A DNA stretch of 6,448 nt from Gammaproteobacteria bacterium (GTDB lineage: Bacteria > Pseudomonadota > Gammaproteobacteria > Pseudomonadales > Porticoccaceae): contig QNFO01000069.1 in NCBI GenBank assembly GCA_003646355.1, forward strand, positions 1-6,448. Direction: 5' to 3'. Below are positions 1 to 5,573 of the stretch, in pieces. How positions within the stretch are numbered: the first letter of the stretch is position 1; each line of letters begins with the position of its first letter. Under the pieces are notes generated by a model. The model saw only the letters and a list, made by a program, of their open reading frames with translations. It did no database searches and was not told where the DNA came from. Both the position numbers and the translations under genes were made by a program.

Positions 1-1
1 T

Positions 2-304
2 TACGGTTTAGGTGCTATCGCCATGACTGGCGGCAGCTTCTCTCGCCCGGTCTACAGTGCCTCCTGGCCGAGCGGTGAATTCGGCGCCATGGGCCTGGAA
101 GGAGCTGTGCATCTCGGCTTCAAAAAAGAATTAGAGGCCGTTAAAACGGAAGGCGAGCGAGAGATTCTATTCAACAAATTACTTAACGCCATGTACGAGC
201 GCGGTAAAGCGACAGAGGCTGCGAGCTTTCTTGAAATCGATGCGGTTATTGATCCAGCCGATACGCGCAAAGTCATTATTCAGGCGCTTGGTAAAAAACA
301 ATAA
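2..304 (+). CDS. Acyl-CoA carboxylase carboxyltransferase subunit, C-terminal fragment (5' end outside window)
   Basis: This is the last 100 codons of a biotin-dependent acyl-CoA carboxylase carboxyltransferase (COG4799 / PccB-like family), read from the first complete codon at position 2 to a TAA stop. The family transfers CO2 from carboxybiotin to acetyl-, propionyl- or a related acyl-CoA in the cytoplasm. The visible part has the C-terminal crotonase-like core: YGLGAIAMTGG at the start, then SWPSGEFGAMGLEGAV, then LGFKKELEA, and the usual closing EIDAVIDPADTRK about 15 residues before the end. The acyl-CoA specificity cannot be read from this fragment, because the N-terminal half and the gene neighbours lie to the left of the window. 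A bidirectional terminator follows 13 bp after the stop, so this is the last gene of its transcript. The family call is secure; the exact substrate is not. Confidence 0.9.
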   Translation, partial: YGLGAIAMTGGSFSRPVYSASWPSGEFGAMGLEGAVHLGFKKELEAVKTEGEREILFNKLLNAMYERGKATEAASFLEIDAVIDPADTRKVIIQALGKKQ

Positions 305-317
305 ATACTCGACATAA

Positions 318-346
318 AAAAACCGGGACAGTTTGTCCCGGTTTTT
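318..346. terminator. Bidirectional rho-independent terminator
   Basis: A perfect 12-bp inverted repeat, AAAAACCGGGAC (318-329) and GTCCCGGTTTTT (335-346), encloses a 5-base loop. The GC-rich core is flanked by A-runs on the left and T-runs on the right, so the RNA hairpin is followed by U residues whichever strand is transcribed. It lies between the stop of the carboxyltransferase gene (304) and the stop of the convergent ompW gene (365), and so can end both transcripts. Confidence 0.9.
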
Positions 347-364
347 GACTAACAATAAATAATT

Positions 365-1051
365 CTAAAACTTATAACCTAAACCCACCAGATAAACCCA
401 GGGATCAATATCAACATCGGCTTTAACACGTGAGCCATTGTCGAACGTAAAGTCTGCACTTGTCTCGATATCGATATACCAAACAGCCGCATTTAATACC
501 CAGTGTTCGTCAATCGCATAGTCAAAACCTGCTTCCAGGGCCAGACCAATAGAATCATCAAGCTCGAGATCACCACGACTACCTAATGCTACCTCTAACT
601 CACTATCGACTTTCTCATCGAAGAACGCCGTATAGTTAACACCGATGCCAACATAGGGCTGGAAATCGGACGCCGAATCCATAGGAAAGTATTGCAGGGT
701 TAATGTAGGGGGCAAGTGCTTTGTTGAGCCAGCATCCACGCCTAAGCCATTGGCCGTAATATCGTGTTCAAAAGGGGTGGCTGCCAGAAGACCAACACCG
801 ACATTCGATGTCAGCATGTAGGTGCCTGTCAGGCCCAACTGCTCGTTACTGTCTACACCCGCACTGGTTCCCGCCAAAGCGGTACCATTAAGCTCGAGCG
901 AAGAACTACTTTCATCCGGCTGCACTGAAACAATACCAGCGCGAAGAATAATATCCCCCGCCTCATAGGCCATCGCACTACCTGCGCCACAGGCTAAACC
1001 AGTAGCTAACAAAGAACCGGCAACTAATGAATTGATTTTTTGACTTCCCAT
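365..1051 (-). CDS. ompW: OmpW-family outer membrane protein
   Basis: A 228-residue protein, the usual OmpW length. OmpW proteins are small eight-stranded outer-membrane beta-barrels with a hydrophobic channel thought to pass small hydrophobic molecules. Residues 1-28 form a signal peptide: Lys5, then a hydrophobic Ala/Gly/Leu stretch, with a signal peptidase I site at AMA (26-28). The mature start, YEAGDIILRAG, is the family hallmark. Later family blocks are LPPTLTLQYFPM and FQPYVGIGVNYTAFF, and the chain ends in GYKF; a terminal Phe is the normal signal for barrel insertion. Cys21 in the signal peptide lacks a proper lipobox, so a lipoprotein is unlikely. The start is supported by an AGAGGGA ribosome-binding sequence upstream of ATG. 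The gene has its own candidate promoter with an Fnr-type box and shares the terminator at 318-346 with the convergent gene. The stop is TAG. Confidence 0.93.
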   Translation of the reverse strand: MGSQKINSLVAGSLLATGLACGAGSAMAYEAGDIILRAGIVSVQPDESSSSLELNGTALAGTSAGVDSNEQLGLTGTYMLTSNVGVGLLAATPFEHDITANGLGVDAGSTKHLPPTLTLQYFPMDSASDFQPYVGIGVNYTAFFDEKVDSELEVALGSRGDLELDDSIGLALEAGFDYAIDEHWVLNAAVWYIDIETSADFTFDNGSRVKADVDIDPWVYLVGLGYKF

Positions 1052-1078
1052 ACTATCTATCCCTCTCTAAGAAAATTT

Positions 1079-1127
1079 CCCAGCAATTAGAGCATTAGAG
1101 GAAAAGACTTAAATTGACCCAGATTAA
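1079..1127 (-). promoter_or_regulatory. Candidate Fnr/Anr-dependent class II promoter of ompW
   Basis: Read on the minus strand, TTAATCTGGGTCAA (1127-1114) matches the Fnr/Anr consensus TTGAT-N4-ATCAA at 8 of 10 specified positions, with one intact TCAA half. A TCTAAT hexamer at 1091-1086 (5 of 6 to the sigma-70 -10 box) places transcription start near 1079. This puts the box centre (1120.5) at -41.5, the standard spacing for Fnr activation at class II promoters. The leader before the ATG would be about 28 nt and includes the ribosome-binding site. A second TCTAAT lies at 1099-1094 and is an alternative -10 box with poorer spacing to the Fnr-type site. ompW genes in enteric bacteria are known to respond to oxygen through Fnr, which fits. 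Function here is inferred. Confidence 0.55.
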
Positions 1128-1188
1128 ATGAAATAACATTTAGGGCCGTTTTCATTAAGAAAATGGTGGCAACATCACAAAATGAGAG

Positions 1189-1211
1189 AGCGCGTCGATT
1201 AAAGACACGCT
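1189..1211 (-). terminator. Weak hairpin downstream of bolA, possible terminator
   Basis: Starting 11 nt after the bolA stop, the minus strand can form an 8-bp stem (GCGTGTC with GACGCGC plus one closing A-U pair, including one G-U wobble) around a 7-base loop. The sequence after it is only moderately U-rich (TCTCTCATTTTG), so termination may be partial. It would separate the oad-bolA transcript from ompW. Confidence 0.3.
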
Positions 1212-1222
1212 AATAACACAGG

Positions 1223-1528
1223 CTAGCCACCACCAAGGCATTCCGGCGGAGCTGGCACCTCACCACTTTGTGCCCAGTACTCGGGCGTAAAGGCATGGAT
1301 AGCCAGAGCATGAACGCCGGAGGACAATTCTTCAGCAAGCAGTTGATAAACCCGCTGATGACATTGCACAGCGCGTAAACCTGCAAAAGTGTCAGAGACT
1401 ACAACAATATCAAAGTGTGTCTCGGCATCTGCCGGCACGGCATGCATATGACTGATATTGTCGACCTGTAAATGTGTGGGCGATAAACCGTCACGCAGTT
1501 TGTTGACGATAGTTTCCTGCACAGTCAT
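1223..1528 (-). CDS. bolA: BolA family protein
   Basis: A 101-residue protein close in length and sequence to E. coli BolA (105 residues). It has the family's conserved run: DNISHMHAVPADAETHF (about 23-39), VVSDTFAG, the helix with HQRVYQLLAEEL (57-68), then GVHALAIHAFTPEYW (71-85) and a C-terminal PPECLGGG. BolA proteins fold as a class II KH-like domain and work with monothiol glutaredoxins, sharing a [2Fe-2S] cluster through a conserved His, here in the VHALAIH segment (H73 or H78). Roles in iron-sulfur delivery and, in E. coli, in stress and transcriptional control are known. The ATG is preceded by GGAG (1539-1536) with a 7-nt spacer. It lies 23 bp downstream of oadB on the same strand with no terminator between them, so cotranscription with oadGAB is likely. 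It is bolA rather than the shorter ibaG type, judged by the SHMHAVP block and length. Confidence 0.9.
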   Translation of the reverse strand: MTVQETIVNKLRDGLSPTHLQVDNISHMHAVPADAETHFDIVVVSDTFAGLRAVQCHQRVYQLLAEELSSGVHALAIHAFTPEYWAQSGEVPAPPECLGGG

Positions 1529-1551
1529 CTATAAACTCCAGATGCCAGGAT

Positions 1552-2724
1552 TCAAAATCCGGAAACCATAGAAATCATCACACCTGCCGCAACAGCCGAA
1601 CCGATAACACCGGCCACATTCGGCCCCATGGCGTGCATCAACAAAAAATTCTGGGGGTTAGCCTCAAGGCCAATTTTATTCGAGACTCGCGCAGCCATCG
1701 GTACAGCCGACACACCGGCTGAACCGATTAAAGGGTTGATCTGTGTCTCGCTAAACCGATTCATCAACTTGGCCATTAGCACACCAGCCGCCGTGCCGAT
1801 ACAAAATGCCAGTGCACCGAGGGCAAGAATACCCAGGGTTTCCCAGTTGAGAAATTTATCGGCACTCATTTTAGAACCAACCGCGAGGCCAAGAAAAATG
1901 GTGACAATGTTGATCAAGGCGTTTTGGGTAGTATCGCTCAAGCGATCGACGACACCACATTCACGCATTAAATTACCAAAACAAAACATACCCAGCAGTG
2001 GCGCAGCACTCGGTAGCAACATCGCCACAAGACCTAATAACATCATCGGGTAAACGATTTTTTCCCGATTTGATACGGGGCGCAGCTGCACCATTTCGAT
2101 TTTGCGTTCAGCCTCTGTGGTCAGCGCGCGCATAATCGGTGGCTGAATAATTGGGACCAACGCCATATAGGAATAGGCGGCTACTGCCACGGCACCGAGT
2201 AAATCGGGTGACAGCTTACTGGTCACAAAGATAGCCGTTGGCCCATCAGCGCCGCCGATAATACCGATCGATGCGGCATCGCGAATAGAGAAGTCGAGAA
2301 TACCCAAACTACTCAAACCCACTGCACCCATCACAGTGACAAAAATACCCACCTGAGCTGCAGCACCGAGCAGCAATGTCTTCGGATTAGCCAGCAAGGG
2401 GCCAAAATCGGTCATAGCACCGACACCCATAAAGATAATCAGCGGAAACATGCCAGAGGCGATACCGACGTTGTAGATGTAGTACATCAAGCCGCCGGGG
2501 GATTCGAGATGGCCCATCGCATCGTAGATGGGCGCGGCCTCAAAACCGGCGCCGGGGATATTAACGAGAATAGTACCGAAGCCAATGGGCACCAGTAACA
2601 GGGGTTCAAAGCCTTTACGGATAGCCAGAAACAGCAGGGTAAAGCCCACTGCCATCATTACCACTGTGCCCGCGTCTACTTGTGCCAGGCCGGATTCGGT
2701 CCAGAGTTTTAACATTTGTTCCAT
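1552..2724 (-). CDS. oadB: Oxaloacetate decarboxylase beta subunit, Na+-translocating
   Basis: A 390-residue polytopic inner-membrane protein. OadB decarboxylates the carboxybiotin carried by OadA and uses the energy to export Na+. Family blocks run throughout: [18 protein letters not shown] (33-50), [19 protein letters not shown] (98-116), [14 protein letters not shown] (153-166), [22 protein letters not shown] (183-204), [15 protein letters not shown] and [17 protein letters not shown] (330-346). All Na+-site and catalytic residues described for the Klebsiella protein are present with a constant offset of 43: D160 (D203), Y186 (Y229), N330 (N373), G334 (G377), S339 (S382) and R346 (R389); the Klebsiella numbers are recalled, not looked up. 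The pump should therefore be functional. The start is backed by GGAG in the 15-bp gap after oadA, so the two genes are probably translated from one mRNA. The sibling family of methylmalonyl- or glutaconyl-CoA decarboxylase beta subunits is less likely, given oadA next door. Confidence 0.95.
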   Translation of the reverse strand: MEQMLKLWTESGLAQVDAGTVVMMAVGFTLLFLAIRKGFEPLLLVPIGFGTILVNIPGAGFEAAPIYDAMGHLESPGGLMYYIYNVGIASGMFPLIIFMGVGAMTDFGPLLANPKTLLLGAAAQVGIFVTVMGAVGLSSLGILDFSIRDAASIGIIGGADGPTAIFVTSKLSPDLLGAVAVAAYSYMALVPIIQPPIMRALTTEAERKIEMVQLRPVSNREKIVYPMMLLGLVAMLLPSAAPLLGMFCFGNLMRECGVVDRLSDTTQNALINIVTIFLGLAVGSKMSADKFLNWETLGILALGALAFCIGTAAGVLMAKLMNRFSETQINPLIGSAGVSAVPMAARVSNKIGLEANPQNFLLMHAMGPNVAGVIGSAVAAGVMISMVSGF

Positions 2725-2739
2725 GATTTTCTCCGCAGG

Positions 2740-4521
2740 CTAGATGAGTGTGACCAGAGGATCACCAACGCTAATCGCATCGCCCTCTTTCACCAACACG
2801 TCACCTATGGTGCCCGCTCGTGCGGCACTCACGGCGGTTTCCATTTTCATCGCCTCGAGAATAATCAGATTGTCACCCTCGACGACCTGCTGACCGGGGC
2901 TAACCAGCACCTTGAAAATATTGCCCGCTAACGGTGCCGGAACCGGCTCGCCACCACCGGCTGGCCCTGCGCCACCCGCTGCGGGAGCATCGCCGCCCAT
3001 GGGCACAATCGCCGAAACATCGCCGCCGTTACTCACGGCCACAGTGTAGTCACGACCTTCAACGCTGACGGTATAAATTTCTTCGCCGCTATCATTGGTG
3101 ACAACACCACCCTCTTTACCCGTTGGTACGGGCTCAAAGGCAGAGGGGTTATCGCGGTTTTCGAGAAACTTCAAACCAATTTGCGGAAACAGTGCATAAG
3201 TCAGCACGTCGTCTATCTTCTGCTCACCCTGTTTCAAGGTAATATTTTTTTCTTTTGCTGCACCATCCAGCTCGGCAATCAGCTTATCCAGCTCAGCGGG
3301 AATCAAATCAGCGGGGCGCACGGTAATCACCTCACCGCCCTCCAGCACCTTGGCCTGTAACTCGGCATTCACAGGGGCCGGTGTTGCACCATATTCACCT
3401 TTTAGAACGCCTGCTGTCTCTTTGGTAATCGTTTTATAGCGCTCGCCGGTGAGTATGTTAATGACCGACTGGGTGCCAACAATTTGCGAGGTTGGCGTCA
3501 CCAGCGGTAGAAAACCAAGATCTTCTCTAACACGCGGGATTTCAGCCAGCACTTCGTCAAACTTATCGATAGCGCCCTGCTCGTGTAACTGGCTCTCCAT
3601 ATTGGTGAGCATGCCGCCGGGCACCTGGGCGACAAGAATGCGCGAATCGACGCCCCGTAAAGAACCTTCAAACTTAGCGTATTTCTTTCTAACGTCGCGA
3701 AAGTAGGCAGCGATTTCTTCCAGCTGACCCATATCGAGACCGGTATCGCGCTCGGTGCCATCGAGAATGGCCACCAGGGCCTCGGTGGGCGAGTGGCCGT
3801 AGGTCATCGACATCGATGAAATAGCCGTATCAACATTATCGATACCGGCTTCAATACACTTCAAATACGTTGCCGTCGACATGCCGGTGGTGGCATGGCT
3901 TTGAATATGGATGGGGATGTTAACCGCTTTCTTGAGCTTGCTGACCAGCTCAAAACCCGTATAGGGTGTCAGCAAACCGGCCATGTCTTTAATACAGATG
4001 GAGTCAGCCTGCATATCTTCTAGCTCACGGGCCATATCCACCCACAGGTCGATACTGTGTACCGGGCTGACGGTATAAGAAATAGTACCCTGAGCATGCT
4101 TGCCGACATTCTTCACGGCCTGCAGAGCGGTGCGTAAATTGCGTACATCGTTCATCGCATCAAACACGCGGAAGACATCAACGCCGTTGGTGGCGGCGCG
4201 CTCGACAAATTTTGTCACCACATCATCGGCATAGTGGCGATATCCGAGAATGTTCTGTCCCCTGAAAAGCATTTGCTGAGGCGTGTTGGGCATGGCCTTT
4301 TTCAGCTCGCGGATGCGATCCCAGGGATCTTCACCCAAATAGCGGATGCAGGCATCAAAGGTTGCACCACCCCAGGTTTCCAGTGACCAGAAGCCGACTT
4401 TGTCGAGCTTCTCGGCGATCGGCAACATATCGTCAATACGCAGACGTGTAGCGAAAAGAGATTGGTGCGCATCGCGCAACACTACATCGGTAATCCCAAG
4501 GGCTTTTTTCTGCTCTACCAT
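2740..4521 (-). CDS. oadA: Oxaloacetate decarboxylase alpha subunit (carboxyltransferase and biotin carrier)
   Basis: A 593-residue protein of normal OadA length. It transfers the carboxyl group of oxaloacetate to its own biotin, giving pyruvate; OadB then decarboxylates the carboxybiotin. The order is an HMGL-like TIM-barrel carboxyltransferase (about 5-275), the PYC/OADA conserved domain (about 290-495), an Ala/Gly/Pro linker (about 508-530), and a biotinyl domain ending at 593. Landmarks are [17 protein letters not shown] (10-26) with metal ligand D17, [17 protein letters not shown] (51-67), IKDMAG with catalytic K178, [31 protein letters not shown], and EAMKMET with biotinylated K559. One oddity: the metal-ligand motif HxHxH has become H205-I-Q207-S-H209, losing the His expected at 207. 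It lies between oadG (75 nt upstream) and oadB (15 bp downstream). The ribosome-binding site GAGAG is modest. A pyruvate carboxylase B subunit is related but is excluded by the oadB and oadG partners. Confidence 0.95.
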   Translation of the reverse strand: MVEQKKALGITDVVLRDAHQSLFATRLRIDDMLPIAEKLDKVGFWSLETWGGATFDACIRYLGEDPWDRIRELKKAMPNTPQQMLFRGQNILGYRHYADDVVTKFVERAATNGVDVFRVFDAMNDVRNLRTALQAVKNVGKHAQGTISYTVSPVHSIDLWVDMARELEDMQADSICIKDMAGLLTPYTGFELVSKLKKAVNIPIHIQSHATTGMSTATYLKCIEAGIDNVDTAISSMSMTYGHSPTEALVAILDGTERDTGLDMGQLEEIAAYFRDVRKKYAKFEGSLRGVDSRILVAQVPGGMLTNMESQLHEQGAIDKFDEVLAEIPRVREDLGFLPLVTPTSQIVGTQSVINILTGERYKTITKETAGVLKGEYGATPAPVNAELQAKVLEGGEVITVRPADLIPAELDKLIAELDGAAKEKNITLKQGEQKIDDVLTYALFPQIGLKFLENRDNPSAFEPVPTGKEGGVVTNDSGEEIYTVSVEGRDYTVAVSNGGDVSAIVPMGGDAPAAGGAGPAGGGEPVPAPLAGNIFKVLVSPGQQVVEGDNLIILEAMKMETAVSAARAGTIGDVLVKEGDAISVGDPLVTLI

Positions 4522-4596
4522 TAAATAACTCTCAACTGTTTAAACGACGGGGCTGCAATTGACCGCAGCTCGCTCTTGATAACGTCTGATTATTGA

Positions 4597-4836
4597 TTAT
4601 TGCTTACCGCGGTGTTTATCCATTGCCGCTTGTATCACTGCCTGTATACGGGGCTCGACGGCTGCAACCGGAGACATCCGTACGACCACCTCGGGCTGCA
4701 CGGGTTCGGGGAAAAAGCGTGTGATCACCCAGGACATCAGGGTAATGGCGCCGACCAGCAAGATCAGAAACGCAAACACTGTACCCATGCCAAAGAGCAT
4801 CAGATCGATACCCTGTTGAAATAAATCGACTTCCAT
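4597..4836 (-). CDS. oadG: Oxaloacetate decarboxylase gamma subunit
   Basis: A 79-residue small membrane protein. OadG anchors and assembles the OadA-OadB complex: its single helix spans the inner membrane and its C-terminal tail contacts the association domain of OadA. Here one membrane helix runs about 12-38 (LMLFGMGTVFAFLILLVGAI and on), followed by a Pro/Val-rich linker (FFPEPVQPEV, 41-50) and a charged C-terminal tail with H75. The Klebsiella and Vibrio tails bind Zn2+ with Asp and His residues; this tail is shorter in His, so the metal role is uncertain. The start at 4836 is chosen because MEVDLFQQGIDLMLFGMGTVF is the family N-terminus and an AAAGGG sequence lies 7 nt upstream. A start 20 codons further up (4896) is open but lacks family similarity. 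It is first in the oadG-oadA-oadB-bolA operon. Confidence 0.9.
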   Translation of the reverse strand: MEVDLFQQGIDLMLFGMGTVFAFLILLVGAITLMSWVITRFFPEPVQPEVVVRMSPVAAVEPRIQAVIQAAMDKHRGKQ

Positions 4837-4992
4837 AAACTTGCCCTTTGCAACGTCGGTGTCCGAGCCCTGTAACAAACCAGCAAACAGCCGCAATCTG
4901 ACTCGCGACTAGACTCCAGTCAAGTGTGGGCTAAGGAACGGTCAACCTTGTAATCAAGTAAAGCTGTAAAAAAGACTCGCAGAACGGATTGA

Positions 4993-5021
4993 ATTGTAAG
5001 CGATCCCCCGCTGTGACACAA
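4993..5021 (-). promoter_or_regulatory. Candidate sigma-70 promoter of the oadGAB-bolA operon
   Basis: On the minus strand a TTGTGT -35-like box (5021-5016, 3 of 6 to consensus) and a TACAAT -10 box (4998-4993, 5 of 6) are separated by exactly 17 bp. Transcription would start near 4986, giving a leader of about 150 nt before the oadG ATG. The -35 box is weak, so an activator or the adjacent MITE may matter. No better pair was found in the 200 bp upstream of oadG, but the call rests on consensus matching only. Confidence 0.4.
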
Positions 5022-5028
5022 AGTTCGT

Positions 5029-5032
5029 TTAG
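5029..5032. repeat. Left target-site duplication (TTAG) of the MITE
   Basis: TTAG directly precedes the left terminal repeat of the element at 5033-5190 and is repeated directly after its right end. It fits the YTAR target (C/T-T-A-A/G) known for the IS5 family. Confidence 0.75.
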
Positions 5033-5190
5033 GGAGCCTCTGAATAAGTATGGACGAAGTAGATGGCGAGCTAAAATCTTTAGATTCAAGGCGTAAAGTG
5101 CACGTAATAGCGGGCTATTACGAAGCTTTGCAACGAGGAAGCTGATGATTTTAGCCGTCAGGTACAAGTTCAGACTGATTTAGAGGCTCC
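5033..5190. mobile_element. MITE-like palindromic element, probably IS5-family derived
   Basis: A 158-bp non-coding element whose two halves are imperfect reverse complements of each other. The ends are GGAGCCTCT (5033-5041) and AGAGGCTCC (5182-5190), with similarity carrying on for about 20 bp (GAATAAGT against AAATCAGT). Inside, GCTAAAATC (5070-5078) pairs with GATTTTAGC (5147-5155), and the centre is a perfect CGTAATAGC/GCTATTACG hairpin (5103-5122) with a 2-base loop. The element is flanked by a perfect 4-bp TTAG duplication. The pattern of short terminal repeats, YTAR-type target duplication and no transposase is that of a miniature inverted-repeat element moved in trans by an IS5-like transposase. 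Whether other copies exist in the genome cannot be seen here. The RNA of either strand would fold into one long hairpin. Confidence 0.8.
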
Positions 5191-5194
5191 TTAG
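5191..5194. repeat. Right target-site duplication (TTAG) of the MITE
   Basis: TTAG directly after the right terminal repeat, identical to the copy at 5029-5032. Removing the element and one copy restores an uninterrupted CGT-TTAG-CCCTCT site. Confidence 0.75.
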
Positions 5195-5304
5195 CCCTCT
5201 ACACCACACAAGAAGAAAGCAAGCTACCTCGACAACAGCTTATAAAGTAATAAGAATGTCAACATGCAGTCATTTTTTCTAACTTCCTTAACGGATTATT
5301 CTAG

Positions 5305-5313
5305 TGCTATAGT
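5305..5313 (+). promoter_or_regulatory. Possible extended -10 promoter
   Basis: TGC followed by TATAGT matches the extended -10 pattern TGnTATAAT at all but one position. The -35 region (TTCCTT, 18 bp upstream) is poor, as is allowed for extended -10 promoters. It would read toward the amidohydrolase gene with a long untranslated leader. This is a weak prediction. Confidence 0.25.
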
Positions 5314-5560
5314 GAATTCAGATTTACAGGGGGCACAGAAGTCAGCTGCGAATTTTTTAATTATAAGAAGTACTAGTCTCAAGCGTTTAGCGCCAGAAGC
5401 TAGTTTAATTCCAGCCGCCGACTTCTACAGATAAACTGCCCAAAAACTATAAATAAGATACGTGCAATTTGAATAACAACGGCCTACTGACACCACCACT
5501 ATAAAAGCCCGTAGCCCGCTATATTTTATTCCTTGAACGATATCTCACAGTTTCTACCTT

Positions 5561-5567
5561 AGGAGAG
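5561..5567 (+). promoter_or_regulatory. Strong ribosome-binding site fixing the amidohydrolase start
   Basis: AGGAGAG lies 6 nt before the ATG at 5574. It is the best Shine-Dalgarno match in the window and decides the start codon. Confidence 0.8.
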
Positions 5568-5573
5568 TTAACC

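Larger units (their letters stand above)
5195..5573. other. Non-coding region upstream of the amidohydrolase gene
   Basis: About 380 bp with no plausible gene on either strand; the plus strand has no ATG between about 5320 and 5573. It is AT-rich with several T-runs, and no strong terminator-type hairpin was seen. It must hold the promoter of the amidohydrolase gene. One candidate is an extended -10 box, TGCTATAGT (5305-5313), which would leave a leader of about 250 nt. Other -10-like hexamers nearer the gene, TATAAA (5500-5505) and TATATT (5520-5525), lack a good -35 box at the right distance. Confidence 0.6.

Noticed and set aside
1548..1560. GGATT/AATCC hairpin over the oadB stop codon
   Set aside because: The stem is only 5 bp with a 3-base loop and no T-run, too weak to be a terminator, and bolA follows closely.
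1628..2053. A 141-codon open frame on the plus strand
   Set aside because: It is antisense to oadB, whose conserved residues prove the minus-strand frame. Its protein resembles no family.
4837..4896. Upstream extension of oadG by 20 codons to an earlier ATG at 4896
   Set aside because: The extra residues do not resemble the family N-terminus, and a good ribosome-binding site sits just before the ATG at 4836.
5012..5020. TGTGACACA palindrome near the oad promoter, considered as a CRP site
   Set aside because: CRP needs TGTGA and TCACA separated by 6 bp; here the halves overlap, and the sequence lies within the -35 region.
4931..5167. A 78-codon open frame on the minus strand upstream of oadG
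   Set aside because: Most of it lies inside the palindromic MITE and the rest covers the predicted oad promoter. It has no ribosome-binding site and no recognisable family; similar frames would recur wherever the repeat is found.
5337..5426. AGAAGTC and GACTTCT, 7-bp inverted repeat
   Set aside because: The arms are 76 bp apart and do not extend; such a match is expected by chance in this length.
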